Below are positions 6,949-15,556 of a stretch of DNA of 34,898 bases, one piece after another; the stretch's first letter is position 1; each line of letters opens with the position of its first letter. The notes under the pieces are model-generated. The model was not told where the DNA came from. It made no database searches and worked only from the letters and a program-made list of their open reading frames with translations. The DNA is from Bacteroidales bacterium (GTDB lineage Bacteria > Bacteroidota > Bacteroidia > Bacteroidales > UBA932), in contig JAFLUX010000022.1 of NCBI GenBank assembly GCA_022508605.1, positions 1 to 34,898 on the forward strand. Direction: 5' to 3'. Both the position numbers and the translations under genes were made by a program.

Positions 6949-8427
6949 ATGAAACACTTGAAAAGATTCGCAGCGATGATGGCGGCAGCCGCCGTCCTTG
7001 CTCTTCCTCTCGGTGCACAGTCTCGTGGCCGTTCATCTTCGGGGCACAGTGCCGCTTCGGGCGGTGCTACCAGCTCTTCCCGCCATTCATCGGGCGGCTC
7101 CAATATGCAATCCGGTCATTCCGGCAGCGTCTCGCGTGCCTCAGGCAGCAGTTCGAGGCGCTCATCGGATGCGTCATCGTCTTCATCGGCAAAATCCTCT
7201 CCGTCGGGGAGCCTTTCCCGTTCTCCCGAGGGAGGAAAACATGGCGGCACCTCTGCATCATCATCGAGGCAGCGTCCTGCGGCGTCCGGGGCTGCGGCGT
7301 CCAGGCCGTCTGCCCGTCCCTCCCACGGCGCCCGTCCTGAATCTCCTGCACATTCGGCTTCGCGCCCCTCGCCGGGCCATTCTGCCGGAAGTCATGCATC
7401 CCGCCCCTCGCCGGGTTCTTCTGCCGGAAGCCACGCTTCCCGCCCCTCACCGGGTTCTTCTGCCGGAAGCCACGCATCGCGCCCCTCGCCGGGCCCTTCT
7501 GCCGGAAGCCATGCTTCCCGTCCCTCGCCGGGCTCTTCTGCCGGAAGCCACGCTTCGCGTCCCTCGCCGGGCAGTCAGGCTCATCGCCGGACCCCTCCGG
7601 TGCATGTCCCCGGGAACGTACATTCATCGTCCAGACCATCGCCCGGCTCCCGCCCTTATGCGGACGGAGGCCATAAACGCCCCGAGCCTTCGCGAGTGCA
7701 CGTGAATCCTCGTCCCGGCATGGCCCCGGTCCCTCCCGGCCGCGCACCTGTACGCCGTCCGGTGGTGCTCCGCTCCCGCCCCGCACCGTTCCTGCATCAC
7801 GGGGTGCATGGCTACGGACACTACATACACGCGCTTCCGGCGCATTATGAGGTCCGGCATTTCCACGGATGCGACTACTATTTCTGCAACAATATATGGT
7901 TCGTGCTGCGCGGCGGACGCTATTTCGTATGCAGACCGCCTTTCGGATATGTATTCACGCCTCTTGCCGATGCCGTTTTCACGGCTTGCAGTTTCGCATA
8001 TTTTTTCGACAGGATGTATTACTATGATACGGTCAACGACAATGCCCGTCTCATACAGGAGCAGAACAGCACCATCGCCGCCAACAATGCATTGATAGCG
8101 GCGCAGAACAGCACCATAGCGGCCAATGCCGGACTTGCCCTTGCAAGCAGTTCCCTCGCCAACTCCCTCGGGCTCGTCCAGAGCTTCGCCAACGCAGGCA
8201 CCGAGTATTTCTACAACGACGGGGTGTTCTATGTCAGGGCTGCCGATGGCCAGTACACCGTTATCGTTCCGCCGGCAGGGGCCCTTGTGGACAGCCTCCC
8301 GGAAGATTACGAACTCATAGAGCTTGGCGGGGCCACTTACTACAAAGTCGACAATACCGTTTACAGGACTACGGTTACTGAAAGCGGAAAGGCATGTTTC
8401 GAGGTTATAGGCCAGCTTACGGAATGA
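6949..8427 (+). CDS. Secreted Ser/Pro/His-rich repeat protein, DUF6515-like C-terminus
   Basis: A 492-residue protein. Residues 1-23 form a signal peptide (ALPLGA then QS). Residues about 24-270 are low complexity, rich in Ser, Arg, Pro, Gly and His, and include five full copies of the 13-residue unit SRPSPGxSAGSHA. Then come aromatic stretches (YYFCNNIWFVLRGGRYF), a 14-residue double-heptad repeat around QNSTIAAN (about residues 372-399), and a C-terminus with two 'Y-Y...G-V/T-Y-Y' units and VPPAGALVDSLPEDYE. The last part resembles DUF6515 proteins of Bacteroidota. Function is unknown. It is probably periplasmic or surface-attached. It lies 25 bp after the NamZ-like gene and 1 bp before murI, so it may be co-transcribed with both. 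Confidence 0.65.
   Translation: MKHLKRFAAMMAAAAVLALPLGAQSRGRSSSGHSAASGGATSSSRHSSGGSNMQSGHSGSVSRASGSSSRRSSDASSSSSAKSSPSGSLSRSPEGGKHGGTSASSSRQRPAASGAAASRPSARPSHGARPESPAHSASRPSPGHSAGSHASRPSPGSSAGSHASRPSPGSSAGSHASRPSPGPSAGSHASRPSPGSSAGSHASRPSPGSQAHRRTPPVHVPGNVHSSSRPSPGSRPYADGGHKRPEPSRVHVNPRPGMAPVPPGRAPVRRPVVLRSRPAPFLHHGVHGYGHYIHALPAHYEVRHFHGCDYYFCNNIWFVLRGGRYFVCRPPFGYVFTPLADAVFTACSFAYFFDRMYYYDTVNDNARLIQEQNSTIAANNALIAAQNSTIAANAGLALASSSLANSLGLVQSFANAGTEYFYNDGVFYVRAADGQYTVIVPPAGALVDSLPEDYELIELGGATYYKVDNTVYRTTVTESGKACFEVIGQLTE
7360..7578 (+). repeat. 39-bp tandem repeat (13-residue unit) inside the secreted protein gene
   Basis: Five full 39-bp units begin at 7360, 7399, 7438, 7477 and 7516, with a partial sixth from 7555. 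Each encodes SRPSPGxSAGSHA. Units differ mainly at third codon positions and at the x residue (H, S, S, P, S). Copy number may vary between strains. Confidence 0.9.
8062..8145 (+). repeat. 42-bp repeat encoding a double heptad
   Basis: Two units of 14 codons begin with CAG AAC AGC ACC at 8062 and 8104 (QNSTIAANNALIAA, then QNSTIAANAGLALA). The 14-residue period equals two heptads, which suggests a short coiled coil in the secreted protein. Confidence 0.7.
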
Positions 8428-8428
8428 C

Positions 8429-9175
8429 ATGGCTACTGTAGGGGTTTTCGACTCAGGCTCCGGCGGACTGTCGGTTCTCAGGGAGATTCGCAAACTTCTC
8501 CCTGATGACCGTTTCGTCTACTATTCCGACAACGCCAGCTGCCCCTACGGGGACAAAAGCCCCGAATTTGTGACGGCACGCAGCAGAGACATCACTGACT
8601 TCCTGATTTCCAGAGGCGCCCAGGCGGTGGTCGTGGCCTGCAATACGGCGACGGCTGCCGCCATCGGCACTCTGCGCTCGCTCTACGACATACCTTTCAT
8701 AGGGATGGAGCCTGCAATCAAGCCTGCCGTTTCGGCCTCGCGCAGCGGTGTGGTGGGCGTGCTTGCCACAGCTGGCACGCTGAAAGCGTCCAAGTATCTC
8801 GACACCAAGAGACGCTGCGGGACTTCGGTGCGCATAGTGGAAGGTGTGGGACGCGGCTTCGTTGAACTCGTGGAGTCCCTCGAACTCGACGGACCCCGGG
8901 CCGAAAGCATAGTAAGGGAGGCCGTGGGGCCTATGCTCTCTGCCGGTGCGGACATAATCGTGCTGGGATGCACGCATTATCCGTTTTTGCTGCCTCTGCT
9001 GCGGCGCATCGCTCCTCCGGAGGTGAGTTTCTACGACCCTGCCCCGGCAGTTGCCCGCCGTCTCAGGGTGGTTCTGCAGGAACGCGGGATGAGCCTCGGA
9101 GAACCGTATCCCCATACGGAACTGCATGCTTCGGGACCGGATGACACATTGAAAAAACTGTTCAGTATTATATGA
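8429..9175 (+). CDS. murI: Glutamate racemase
   Basis: A 248-residue protein that converts L-glutamate to D-glutamate for the peptidoglycan stem peptide. It begins with the family's GVFDSGSGGLSVL and carries both catalytic cysteines, in ACNTAT (Cys71) and GCTHYP (Cys181). Early acid residues (Asp and Ser of FDSGSGG) and the YYSDNASCPYG loop are also present. It acts in the cytoplasm. It starts 1 base after the upstream stop and ends in an ATGA overlap with the dipeptidyl-peptidase gene. Its place downstream of the AmpG/NamZ genes puts new wall precursor supply next to wall recycling. Confidence 0.95.
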   Translation: MATVGVFDSGSGGLSVLREIRKLLPDDRFVYYSDNASCPYGDKSPEFVTARSRDITDFLISRGAQAVVVACNTATAAAIGTLRSLYDIPFIGMEPAIKPAVSASRSGVVGVLATAGTLKASKYLDTKRRCGTSVRIVEGVGRGFVELVESLELDGPRAESIVREAVGPMLSAGADIIVLGCTHYPFLLPLLRRIAPPEVSFYDPAPAVARRLRVVLQERGMSLGEPYPHTELHASGPDDTLKKLFSII

Positions 9176-11154
9176 AAGCAAAATTTGTTATGACCGTTTC
9201 AGCGGTGCTGCTTTCGGCAGCATGCGGCCGCACGGAGGCCGGATTCAAGTATACCGTGGACCAGTTCGCGGATGTGAAGATAATAAGGTACAAGGTTCCC
9301 GGCTGGGAGTCGCTGAGCCTTCAGCAGAAAGAATACGCCTATCATCTGGCTGAGGCCGCAAAGTGGGGAAGGGATATACTGTGGGACCAGAACTGCCGCT
9401 ACAACCTGAGGCTGCGCCATGCGGTCGAGGACATTCTCACAAACTATTCCGGAGACCGCAAGTGCAGCGAGTTCGTGGCTTTCGAGGAGTATGCCAAGAG
9501 GCTTTTTTTCAGTAACGGCATACACCATCATTATGCGGAAGACAAGTTCTTTCCCGGATGCGACAGCGCATATTTCGAAAAACTTCTCGATGCGGTGGGG
9601 CGTTCGGAAGAGGCCGGATTCCTGATTTCCTATGTATACGACCCCCTCGTCTGTCCCCAGAGACGCAGCACTTCGCAGGATGGGGACATAGTCGAGCTGT
9701 CTTCGGTCAATTTCTACGAGGGAGTGAACCGCGAGGAGGTTGAGGCCTATTACGCGTCCATAGCCGACCCCTCCGACAAGACGCCGGTGTCCTATGGACT
9801 CAATACGAAAGTCGTGAAAGAAAACGGAGAGGTGGTAGAGAAACCCTGGAAGGTAGGCGGCATCTACGGCCCTGCGATAGAAAAAATATGCGCCGAACTG
9901 GAACTTGCCCGCAAAGTCGCGGAAAACGACACACAGAAATCGGCCCTCGGACTGCTGATAGAGTATTATCGCAGCGGCGATTTGCGCAAGTGGGATGAAT
10001 TCAATATCGAGTGGGTGAAAGATACGCTCGGCACCGTGGACTTCGTGAACGGATTCGTGGAAGACTACAATGATCCTCTCGGGCGCAAAGGCTCATGGGA
10101 GGGACATGTGAACATCAAGGACGCCAAGGCTTCCGAGCGCTCCTCCATTTTGAGCGCCAATGCCCAGTGGTTCGAAGACAACTCGCCTGTCGACCCACGA
10201 TTCCGCAAAGCCAAGGTTAAAGGCGTGAGTGCGAAGGTCATAAATGCTGTGTGCCTTGCCGGAGATGCGTATCCTGCCACCCCCATAGGCATAAATCTTC
10301 CCAATGCCGACTGGATACGCCGCGATCATGGCTCCAAGAGCGTCACCATAGCCAATATCTCCCATGCCTATGATTATTCCGCGGAGGAGGCCCCGGCGAG
10401 CGTGCTGACCGAATTTGCCTGGGATGATGCTGAAATAGCGCGGGCGAAAAAATACGGCTCGTATGCAAGCGAAATCCATACCGACCTGCACGAATGTCTG
10501 GGCCATGGCTCCGGCCAGTTGCTCAAGGGGGTGTCGAGTACGGCCATGGGAGAGTATTCGTCTGCCCTTGAAGAGTCCAGGGCCGATCTTTTCGGACTCT
10601 ATTACGCCGCTGACCCGAAGCTGGTGGAACTGGGAATAATGCCCGACGGAGAGGCCTACAAGGCGGAGTATGACAATTTCATACGCAACGGTCTCATGGT
10701 GCAGTTCAACAGGGTGGAGCCGGGCCGTCTCAATACGGAAGCCCATATGCAGGACCGCAAACTGATTGCGGAGTGGTGCTACCGGCAGGGCGAAGGCAAG
10801 GTCATCGCGCGCAAGGTGCGGGACGGCAAGACCTATTTCGTGGTGGAGGACTACGAGGCGCTGCGCGGCCTGTTCGGCAAGCTGCTCGCTGAAATCCAGC
10901 GCATAAAGTCAGAGGGCGACTACGAGGCCGGCAAGGCCCTTGTGGAAAACTATGCGGTGCATATCGATCCTGCCATTCACAGGGAAGTCCTCGAACGGTA
11001 TTCGGCGCTTAATCTGAAGCCGTACGGCGGTTTCATAAATCCTGAGATAGTTCCGGTGGAGAAGGGCGGAGTAATCACCGACTACGAAATCCGCTACACC
11101 GATGACTACCTCGGACAGATGCTCGAATACGGAACGAAATACCGCACGCTCTGA
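9172..11154 (+). CDS. Dipeptidyl-peptidase III-like lipoprotein (peptidase family M49)
   Basis: A 660-residue zinc peptidase. It has the M49 zinc motif HECLGH (His440, Glu441, His445) followed by GSGQLL, and the second metal motif EESRAD with Glu467/Glu468, 26 residues further. These are the DPP III signature; the family removes dipeptides from the N-terminus of oligopeptides. The N-terminus looks like a lipoprotein signal (LLSAAC, Cys19), so the enzyme is probably tethered in the periplasm, unlike the cytosolic eukaryotic enzyme. Homologues in Bacteroidota are sometimes mislabelled dihydrofolate reductase. It overlaps murI by 4 bp. Its 3' end converges on tilS with a gap of 17 bp, where only a short GGCGC/GCGCC hairpin (11155-11167) is seen. 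Confidence 0.88.
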   Translation: MKAKFVMTVSAVLLSAACGRTEAGFKYTVDQFADVKIIRYKVPGWESLSLQQKEYAYHLAEAAKWGRDILWDQNCRYNLRLRHAVEDILTNYSGDRKCSEFVAFEEYAKRLFFSNGIHHHYAEDKFFPGCDSAYFEKLLDAVGRSEEAGFLISYVYDPLVCPQRRSTSQDGDIVELSSVNFYEGVNREEVEAYYASIADPSDKTPVSYGLNTKVVKENGEVVEKPWKVGGIYGPAIEKICAELELARKVAENDTQKSALGLLIEYYRSGDLRKWDEFNIEWVKDTLGTVDFVNGFVEDYNDPLGRKGSWEGHVNIKDAKASERSSILSANAQWFEDNSPVDPRFRKAKVKGVSAKVINAVCLAGDAYPATPIGINLPNADWIRRDHGSKSVTIANISHAYDYSAEEAPASVLTEFAWDDAEIARAKKYGSYASEIHTDLHECLGHGSGQLLKGVSSTAMGEYSSALEESRADLFGLYYAADPKLVELGIMPDGEAYKAEYDNFIRNGLMVQFNRVEPGRLNTEAHMQDRKLIAEWCYRQGEGKVIARKVRDGKTYFVVEDYEALRGLFGKLLAEIQRIKSEGDYEAGKALVENYAVHIDPAIHREVLERYSALNLKPYGGFINPEIVPVEKGGVITDYEIRYTDDYLGQMLEYGTKYRTL

Positions 11155-11171
11155 GGCGCGGGGCGCCGGGT

Positions 11172-12095
11172 TCAGCTCTCTCGCTTTTTGACTAGTAGGA
11201 TTCTCCTTCGTGCCTCTATGATGTGCGAAGGAGATTCGAATTTTTTCCCGCTCAGGGTGACGGTGCCCGGCTTCTGCGTCCTGTATTTTTCGAGCAGTAT
11301 GCACAGCTTCCCGAATGTGGGGGCGCTGAACGAGCATCCCTCGATTATGCGCCACAGGACGTAACGCCAGTGTTTGAGGGCGAGAAGCCCCATGACTTTG
11401 ATTTCCACCGCGCCGTCGCCCCCGGACACGATTTGCGATGCCGCGCTGCGGTAATACTCATCAGCGATGTCATCGGTCTGGCGTATCCTCTCCATGTCTT
11501 CTTCGAGGGTGCGTATGAAAGACGGATTGATGTCTGCGAACAGCGGGAAGACGAGGTTGCGTATCTTGTTGCGCTTGAAATCGCTTTCGGCGTTGGTGCT
11601 GTCTTCCCGCCAGCCCAAGCCTTTTTCCTGCATCCATTGCAGGATTTCATCCCGTTCGGTGCCGAGCAGGGGCCTTACTATGTTTCCTGATGCGGCAGGG
11701 ATACCCCGCATGCCTTTGGTGCCTGTGCCTCTGAGCAGATTGAGTATCAGGGTCTCGGCGTTGTCGCAGGCATTGTGTGCCGTTGCTATTTTGTCCGCCC
11801 CGGTCTCGACCCGCAGTTTTTCAAACCACCCGTAGCGCAGCTCCCTTGCGGCCATCTCCACCGAGATGCCCTTTTCGGAGGCATGTCCGAGGGTGTCGAA
11901 ACGCTGTACGAAACAGGGGATTCCCGAACGCCCGCACTCCCTGACGACGAAGGCCTCGTCGGCATCGGACTCCTCTCCGCGCAGGCGGAAATTGCAGTGA
12001 GCGACGGCGAAAGAAGCCCCCGGGAACAACTCGGGGGCTCTGTGCAGCATGTACATGGAGTCTATGCCGCCGCTTACGGCAAGGAGCACCTTCAT
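11172..12095 (-). CDS. tilS: tRNA(Ile)-lysidine synthetase, compact form
   Basis: A 307-residue PP-loop ATPase that changes C34 of the tRNA-Ile(CAU) anticodon to lysidine so that it reads AUA. Residues 1-13 hold the PP-loop (VSGGIDS), and HCNFRLRGEESDADE and ATAHNACDNAETLILNLLRGTG are the family's next motifs. Most relatives in the order are well above 400 residues with a C-terminal TilS_C domain; here the chain ends soon after GTVTLSGKKF...RRRILLVKK, about where that domain should begin. Short forms exist in other bacteria (Aquifex). The start ATG overlaps the stop of the DUF3078 gene (TGATG). A GC-rich inverted repeat lies in its first 80 bases. The genome uses AUA very heavily, so this enzyme should be essential. 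Confidence 0.9.
   Translation of the reverse strand: MKVLLAVSGGIDSMYMLHRAPELFPGASFAVAHCNFRLRGEESDADEAFVVRECGRSGIPCFVQRFDTLGHASEKGISVEMAARELRYGWFEKLRVETGADKIATAHNACDNAETLILNLLRGTGTKGMRGIPAASGNIVRPLLGTERDEILQWMQEKGLGWREDSTNAESDFKRNKIRNLVFPLFADINPSFIRTLEEDMERIRQTDDIADEYYRSAASQIVSGGDGAVEIKVMGLLALKHWRYVLWRIIEGCSFSAPTFGKLCILLEKYRTQKPGTVTLSGKKFESPSHIIEARRRILLVKKRES
12015..12039 (-). repeat. 8-bp GC-rich inverted repeat in the 5' part of tilS
   Basis: Arms AGCCCCCG (12015-12022) and CGGGGGCT (12032-12039) are perfectly complementary with a 9-base loop. In the minus-strand mRNA the hairpin lies 56-80 bases after the tilS start and is followed by TCTTTC, a weak U-tract. It may slow or partly end transcription after the DUF3078 gene; this is not shown. 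Confidence 0.45.
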
Positions 12096-13087
12096 CACTT
12101 CTTCCCGAACGTGTAGGTGAAGTTGAAGGCCAGGAAGTCCTTGAACTGCACCTTGCTCTTCACGCCGTCGATTTCCACGATAGGGTCGTAGATGAGCCAG
12201 GTGTTGAAGCCTATCTTGAAGAACTTGGCCACCTGCCAGGTGATTTTGTTGTCCCAGTTCACGCGGTTTTCCGTCAGCGGTTTGTGCAGGTAGTTGGTGA
12301 ACACCACCAGCTGCGTCTCGAAGTTGAACACGTCGTTGATGGCAAACTTGGCGTTGGTCTTGATCTGGGCACCGAACTGGAACAGGGCGCTGCGGTATGC
12401 CGATTCGGGATTGTCCGCATCTATGAGGGCCATACCGTACTGCTTGCGCAGGTCCGGGTTGGTGACGATGGTGAAGCCTCCGGTCAGCGGGGCTATGTTG
12501 ATGTTGAACCAGTCGGACGGCTTCCACTCCATACCGAACGCCACATTGGTGTAGGCGGGGGAGAACAAACCCGACTTGAGATTGATGGGCGTCCACTTGC
12601 CGTCTTCCTTCTTCTCGTATGCTCCGAACGTGTCGGAGAACTGTGAGCGGAAATCGAAGCTGGCGGTATAGTTCCACTTGCTCTCCTTGCCGGTCTTGTA
12701 GGCGAACTTGCTTTCGAGATACATGAGGTCGTTGTTCTTCTGGAGAACGTTCGCCTTGTCTTCCGACCAGATGAATCCGTATTGAAGCTGCAAACGGTTG
12801 TTCCAGCTGAGGAGGTCTTTGGTGTAATTGGCCTTGCCGTCTATGCCTGCGCTGAAAGTGACGGTCTTGAATCCTCCGGCCGCCCAGTTGGTGAGGGATG
12901 TCTGGTTGAGTCCCAGGTCGAACACTACCGAGTTGACCCAATACCTGGGCTTTACCGGGGCGGCCTCTTCCTTGGGTGCGCCCACAAGGGCGGCGGCGGC
13001 TTCGGCCGCTGCTTTCTGGGCATCGTCCTGTGCATATGCGCCGGCGCAGACGATCAATGCGGCGGCAATGGTGGCAAACTTTTTCAT
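12095..13087 (-). CDS. DUF3078 domain-containing secreted protein
   Basis: A 330-residue protein with a signal peptide (MKKFATIAAALIVCAGAYA, cut before QDD). After a short Ala/Glu/Pro-rich linker, the chain has many alternating aromatic/polar strands (for example LGLNQTSLTNWAAGG, WNYTASFDFRSQF, FKIGFNTWLIYD) and ends FNFTYTFGKK. This is the pattern of DUF3078, a Bacteroidota family with an outer-membrane beta-barrel look; LNQTSLTNWAAGG is its N-terminal mark. Its role is unknown. The frame opens 6 codons earlier, but the start at 13087 gives a clean signal peptide and follows the proS stop after 1 base. It is followed by tilS with overlapping stop and start. Confidence 0.8.
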   Translation of the reverse strand: MKKFATIAAALIVCAGAYAQDDAQKAAAEAAAALVGAPKEEAAPVKPRYWVNSVVFDLGLNQTSLTNWAAGGFKTVTFSAGIDGKANYTKDLLSWNNRLQLQYGFIWSEDKANVLQKNNDLMYLESKFAYKTGKESKWNYTASFDFRSQFSDTFGAYEKKEDGKWTPINLKSGLFSPAYTNVAFGMEWKPSDWFNINIAPLTGGFTIVTNPDLRKQYGMALIDADNPESAYRSALFQFGAQIKTNAKFAINDVFNFETQLVVFTNYLHKPLTENRVNWDNKITWQVAKFFKIGFNTWLIYDPIVEIDGVKSKVQFKDFLAFNFTYTFGKK

Positions 13088-13088
13088 A

Positions 13089-14567
13089 TCAATAGGAAAT
13101 AGCAAAAATTACTCTTCTGTGCGACGGTTTTCCGGAGAAAATGTCCCGGCCTTCTTCCTCGCATACGTAGCTGTCCACGGGTATGCAGCGTATGGTGGCC
13201 TTCGTGGCCTCCTTGATGGCCTGCTCGGTCTCCACGGTGCCGTCCCAATGGCAAAGCAGGAATTTGCCCTGCTGGATGCGCACCTTGAAGTCTTCCCAGT
13301 CGTCGCATTTTTCCACATTTGCGTCACGGAATGCGAGGGCCTTGGCGTAGATGTTGCGCTGGATGTCGTCAAGCAGCTGCCTGATGTGCTCTGCGATGCC
13401 CTCCAGCGGTATGGTCTCCTTGGCCAGAGTGTCGCGGCGTGCCACTTCCACCGTACCCGAGGCAAGGTCGCGGGCACCCATGGCCAGTCGCACGGGTACT
13501 CCCTTCAGCTCCCATTCGGCAAATTTGAATCCCGGTCTCAGAGTGTCCCTGGAATCTATCTTCACGCTTACGCCGAGGGCCTCGAGAGAGGTTTTCACGG
13601 CCTCGAATTCCGCGAGGACCGCATTCATCTCGTCTTCCGTGCGGTAAATGGGCACCATCACCACCTGTATCGGGGCGAGTGCGGGGGGAAGCACCAGTCC
13701 GTTGTCGTCGCCATGGGCCATGATTAGGGCTCCCATGAGCCTGGTGCTCACGCCCCATGATGTGGCCCAGACATATTCCTGGGCGCCTTCCTTGTTCGTG
13801 AACTGCACGTCGAAGCTCTTTGCGAAGTTCTGCCCGAGGAAGTGGGAGGTGCCGGCCTGAAGAGCCTTCCCGTCCTGCATCATGGCCTCGATGCTGAGGG
13901 TGTCTATGGCGCCGGCGAAACGCTCTCCTGGGCTCTTGTGTCCTATGATTACGGGCATGGCCATCACGTTGCGGGCGAAATCGGCGTAGACGTTCACCAT
14001 CTCCTCAGCCTTGGCCAGCGCCTCTTCGGCAGTGGCGTGTGCCGTGTGCCCCTCCTGCCAAAGGAACTCCGCAGTGCGCAGGAACAGGCGTGTGCGCATC
14101 TCCCAGCGCACGACATTGCACCACTGGTTGCAGAGTATGGGGAGGTCGCGCCAGGACGTAATCCAGTTCTTGTAGGTGTTCCATATTATGGTCTCCGACG
14201 TGGGGCGGACAATCAGTTCTTCCTCCAGCTTTGCGGACGGGTCCACCACCACTCCGCCTCCGTCGGGGTCATTCATCAGGCGGTGGTGCGTCACCACGGC
14301 GCACTCCTTGGCGAATCCGGCGACGTGCTCGGCCTCGCGGCTGAAGAAAGACTTGGGTATGAACAGGGGAAAATAGGCATTCTGCACTCCGGTTTTTTTG
14401 AACATCCCGTCGAGGATGGACTGCATTTTTTCCCAAATAGCGTATCCGTAAGGTTTTATGACCATGCATCCGCGGACGGCGGACTGTTCCGCAAGGTCGG
14501 CTTTCAGCGCCAGATCGTTGTACCAGCGGGAATAATTTTCCTCTCGTTTAGTTACCTCTTTTGCCAT
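13089..14567 (-). CDS. proS: Prolyl-tRNA synthetase, archaeal/eukaryotic-like type
   Basis: A 492-residue class II synthetase that charges tRNA-Pro with proline. It shows motif 2 ([13 protein letters not shown] and the following [26 protein letters not shown]) and motif 3 ([19 protein letters not shown]). The anticodon-binding domain follows, and then the C-terminal extension of the shorter type, which ends in Tyr (VIFAISY) and holds Cys residues. It lacks the large editing insertion of the usual bacterial form, as is common in Bacteroidota. It is the first gene of a minus-strand run proS-DUF3078-tilS. A possible promoter lies at 14635-14669. Confidence 0.95.
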   Translation of the reverse strand: MAKEVTKREENYSRWYNDLALKADLAEQSAVRGCMVIKPYGYAIWEKMQSILDGMFKKTGVQNAYFPLFIPKSFFSREAEHVAGFAKECAVVTHHRLMNDPDGGGVVVDPSAKLEEELIVRPTSETIIWNTYKNWITSWRDLPILCNQWCNVVRWEMRTRLFLRTAEFLWQEGHTAHATAEEALAKAEEMVNVYADFARNVMAMPVIIGHKSPGERFAGAIDTLSIEAMMQDGKALQAGTSHFLGQNFAKSFDVQFTNKEGAQEYVWATSWGVSTRLMGALIMAHGDDNGLVLPPALAPIQVVMVPIYRTEDEMNAVLAEFEAVKTSLEALGVSVKIDSRDTLRPGFKFAEWELKGVPVRLAMGARDLASGTVEVARRDTLAKETIPLEGIAEHIRQLLDDIQRNIYAKALAFRDANVEKCDDWEDFKVRIQQGKFLLCHWDGTVETEQAIKEATKATIRCIPVDSYVCEEEGRDIFSGKPSHRRVIFAISY

Positions 14568-14634
14568 ATTTCATTTTTTTTGCCAAATTTGCAATCGTCC
14601 GGGGCCTGTGCCGCAGGCATGGATGTTGCGGACA

Positions 14635-14669
14635 CAAATATACAAACTTTTATCAAAGGAGGTAACAAA
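14635..14669 (-). promoter_or_regulatory. Possible promoter for the proS operon
   Basis: On the minus strand TATATTTG (plus 14635-14642) matches the -7 box. A TTTG lies 23 bp upstream (plus 14666-14669), which is at the long end of the allowed spacing. The leader to proS would be about 60 bases. No matching box for the divergent plus-strand lipoprotein gene was found in this gap. Confidence 0.4.
14655..14663 (+). promoter_or_regulatory. Perfect Shine-Dalgarno sequence (AAAGGAGGT)
   Basis: AAAGGAGGT lies 5 bases before the ATG at 14669. It is a full match to the anti-Shine-Dalgarno. Other starts in this window lack one, and Bacteroidota ribosomes are known to use such sites little, so this one stands out. 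Confidence 0.75.
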
Positions 14670-15520
14670 TGAAACGTAGCCTGTTGTTTTTATTGCCTGC
14701 ACTGCTGGCGCTGGCATCCTGTGGAACTACCGCTCAGTATGCCTCGAATCAGCAGTTTCCCGACGGCATCTACTACCGTCCGGAACCGGTCGTGGAACCT
14801 TATTCCGAAGAAGATTTCGCCAAGCTCGCTGCAAGGAATATAGCGGCAAAGTCCGCCGACACGCTGCAGATTGCTGACGATATGTCATCCTATTATTTTT
14901 ACAGCCCTTACCATTCGCCGTTCTACAGTCCTTTCTACAGCCCGTACTGGGGCTTCCACAGGGGACCTTACTGGGGACCTTATTGGGGGGCGTCATGGGG
15001 ACTGGCGTGGGGCTCCTCATTGTATTGGTACGGCGGCTGGTGGGATCCGTTCTGGGACCCCTTCTGGGATCCGTTCTGGCATCCCGGATGGTACGGCCCG
15101 GGCCATCACTATGGTCCGCATTATCCCGGGTTCTGGCCTGGCCGTCCCTCGCACGGATTTGCCGGAGGCGGATATGCGAATCCGGGCAACTATCTGACGG
15201 GAGGCAACAACTACCGGCGTTCCCCTGTAGTCGGCAATGGCGGCGGGCAGAACTATAAACGCTCATCGTCCGCTACGCAGGGCGGCACCGTAAGGAATGC
15301 TCCCGCATCCAATTACAGGCGCTCAGGCTCCGACTACAACAACCGCGGCGCCGCAAGCTCTTCTTACGACGCGGGACGCAGTTCCGGCACCAACTATTCG
15401 CGCAGCTCCGGCAGCAGTTACTCCGGAGGCGGCTACTCCGGAGGCGGAGGCTATTCCGGCGGAAGCGCGGGCCGGTCATCAGGCGGCAGCAGCGGCGGCG
15501 GTGGCGGACGCAGGCATTGA
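14669..15520 (+). CDS. Aromatic and Gly/Ser-rich lipoprotein of unknown function
   Basis: A 283-residue protein with a standard lipobox (LALASC, Cys19), so probably anchored to the inner or outer membrane. Residues about 70-165 are packed with Tyr, Trp, Pro and Phe: repeated SPF-Y units, PYWGPYW, and three WDPF units from 15041 to 15076. The last 110 residues are Gly/Ser/Arg/Tyr-rich (NYRRS, SGGGYSGGGG). Such proteins are common in Bacteroidota and have no known role; adhesive or matrix-forming behaviour would be a guess. It has the only perfect Shine-Dalgarno seen in the window. It is divergent from proS (101-bp gap) and lies 36 bp before the FadL-type gene. Confidence 0.7.
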   Translation: MKRSLLFLLPALLALASCGTTAQYASNQQFPDGIYYRPEPVVEPYSEEDFAKLAARNIAAKSADTLQIADDMSSYYFYSPYHSPFYSPFYSPYWGFHRGPYWGPYWGASWGLAWGSSLYWYGGWWDPFWDPFWDPFWHPGWYGPGHHYGPHYPGFWPGRPSHGFAGGGYANPGNYLTGGNNYRRSPVVGNGGGQNYKRSSSATQGGTVRNAPASNYRRSGSDYNNRGAASSSYDAGRSSGTNYSRSSGSSYSGGGYSGGGGYSGGSAGRSSGGSSGGGGGRRH

Positions 15521-15556
15521 CGGAGCGTTTTTGAAATACTGTAAAACTTAAGCATC

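Noticed and set aside
7360..7578. Tandem repeats considered as a CRISPR array
   Set aside because: The units are contiguous, in frame and encode a protein repeat; there are no spacers.
8478..8505. Perfect 9-bp inverted repeat (10-base loop) in the start of murI
   Set aside because: One or two such repeats are expected by chance in a window this long, and no T-run follows.
11155..11167. GGCGC-GGG-GCGCC between the dipeptidyl-peptidase gene and tilS
   Set aside because: Five base pairs with a 3-base loop and no T-run next to it is too weak to call a terminator.
14604..14618. GCCTG-TGCCG-CAGGC stem in the gap between proS and the lipoprotein gene
   Set aside because: Short stem, no T-run, and no sign of a known riboswitch or T-box; could be chance.
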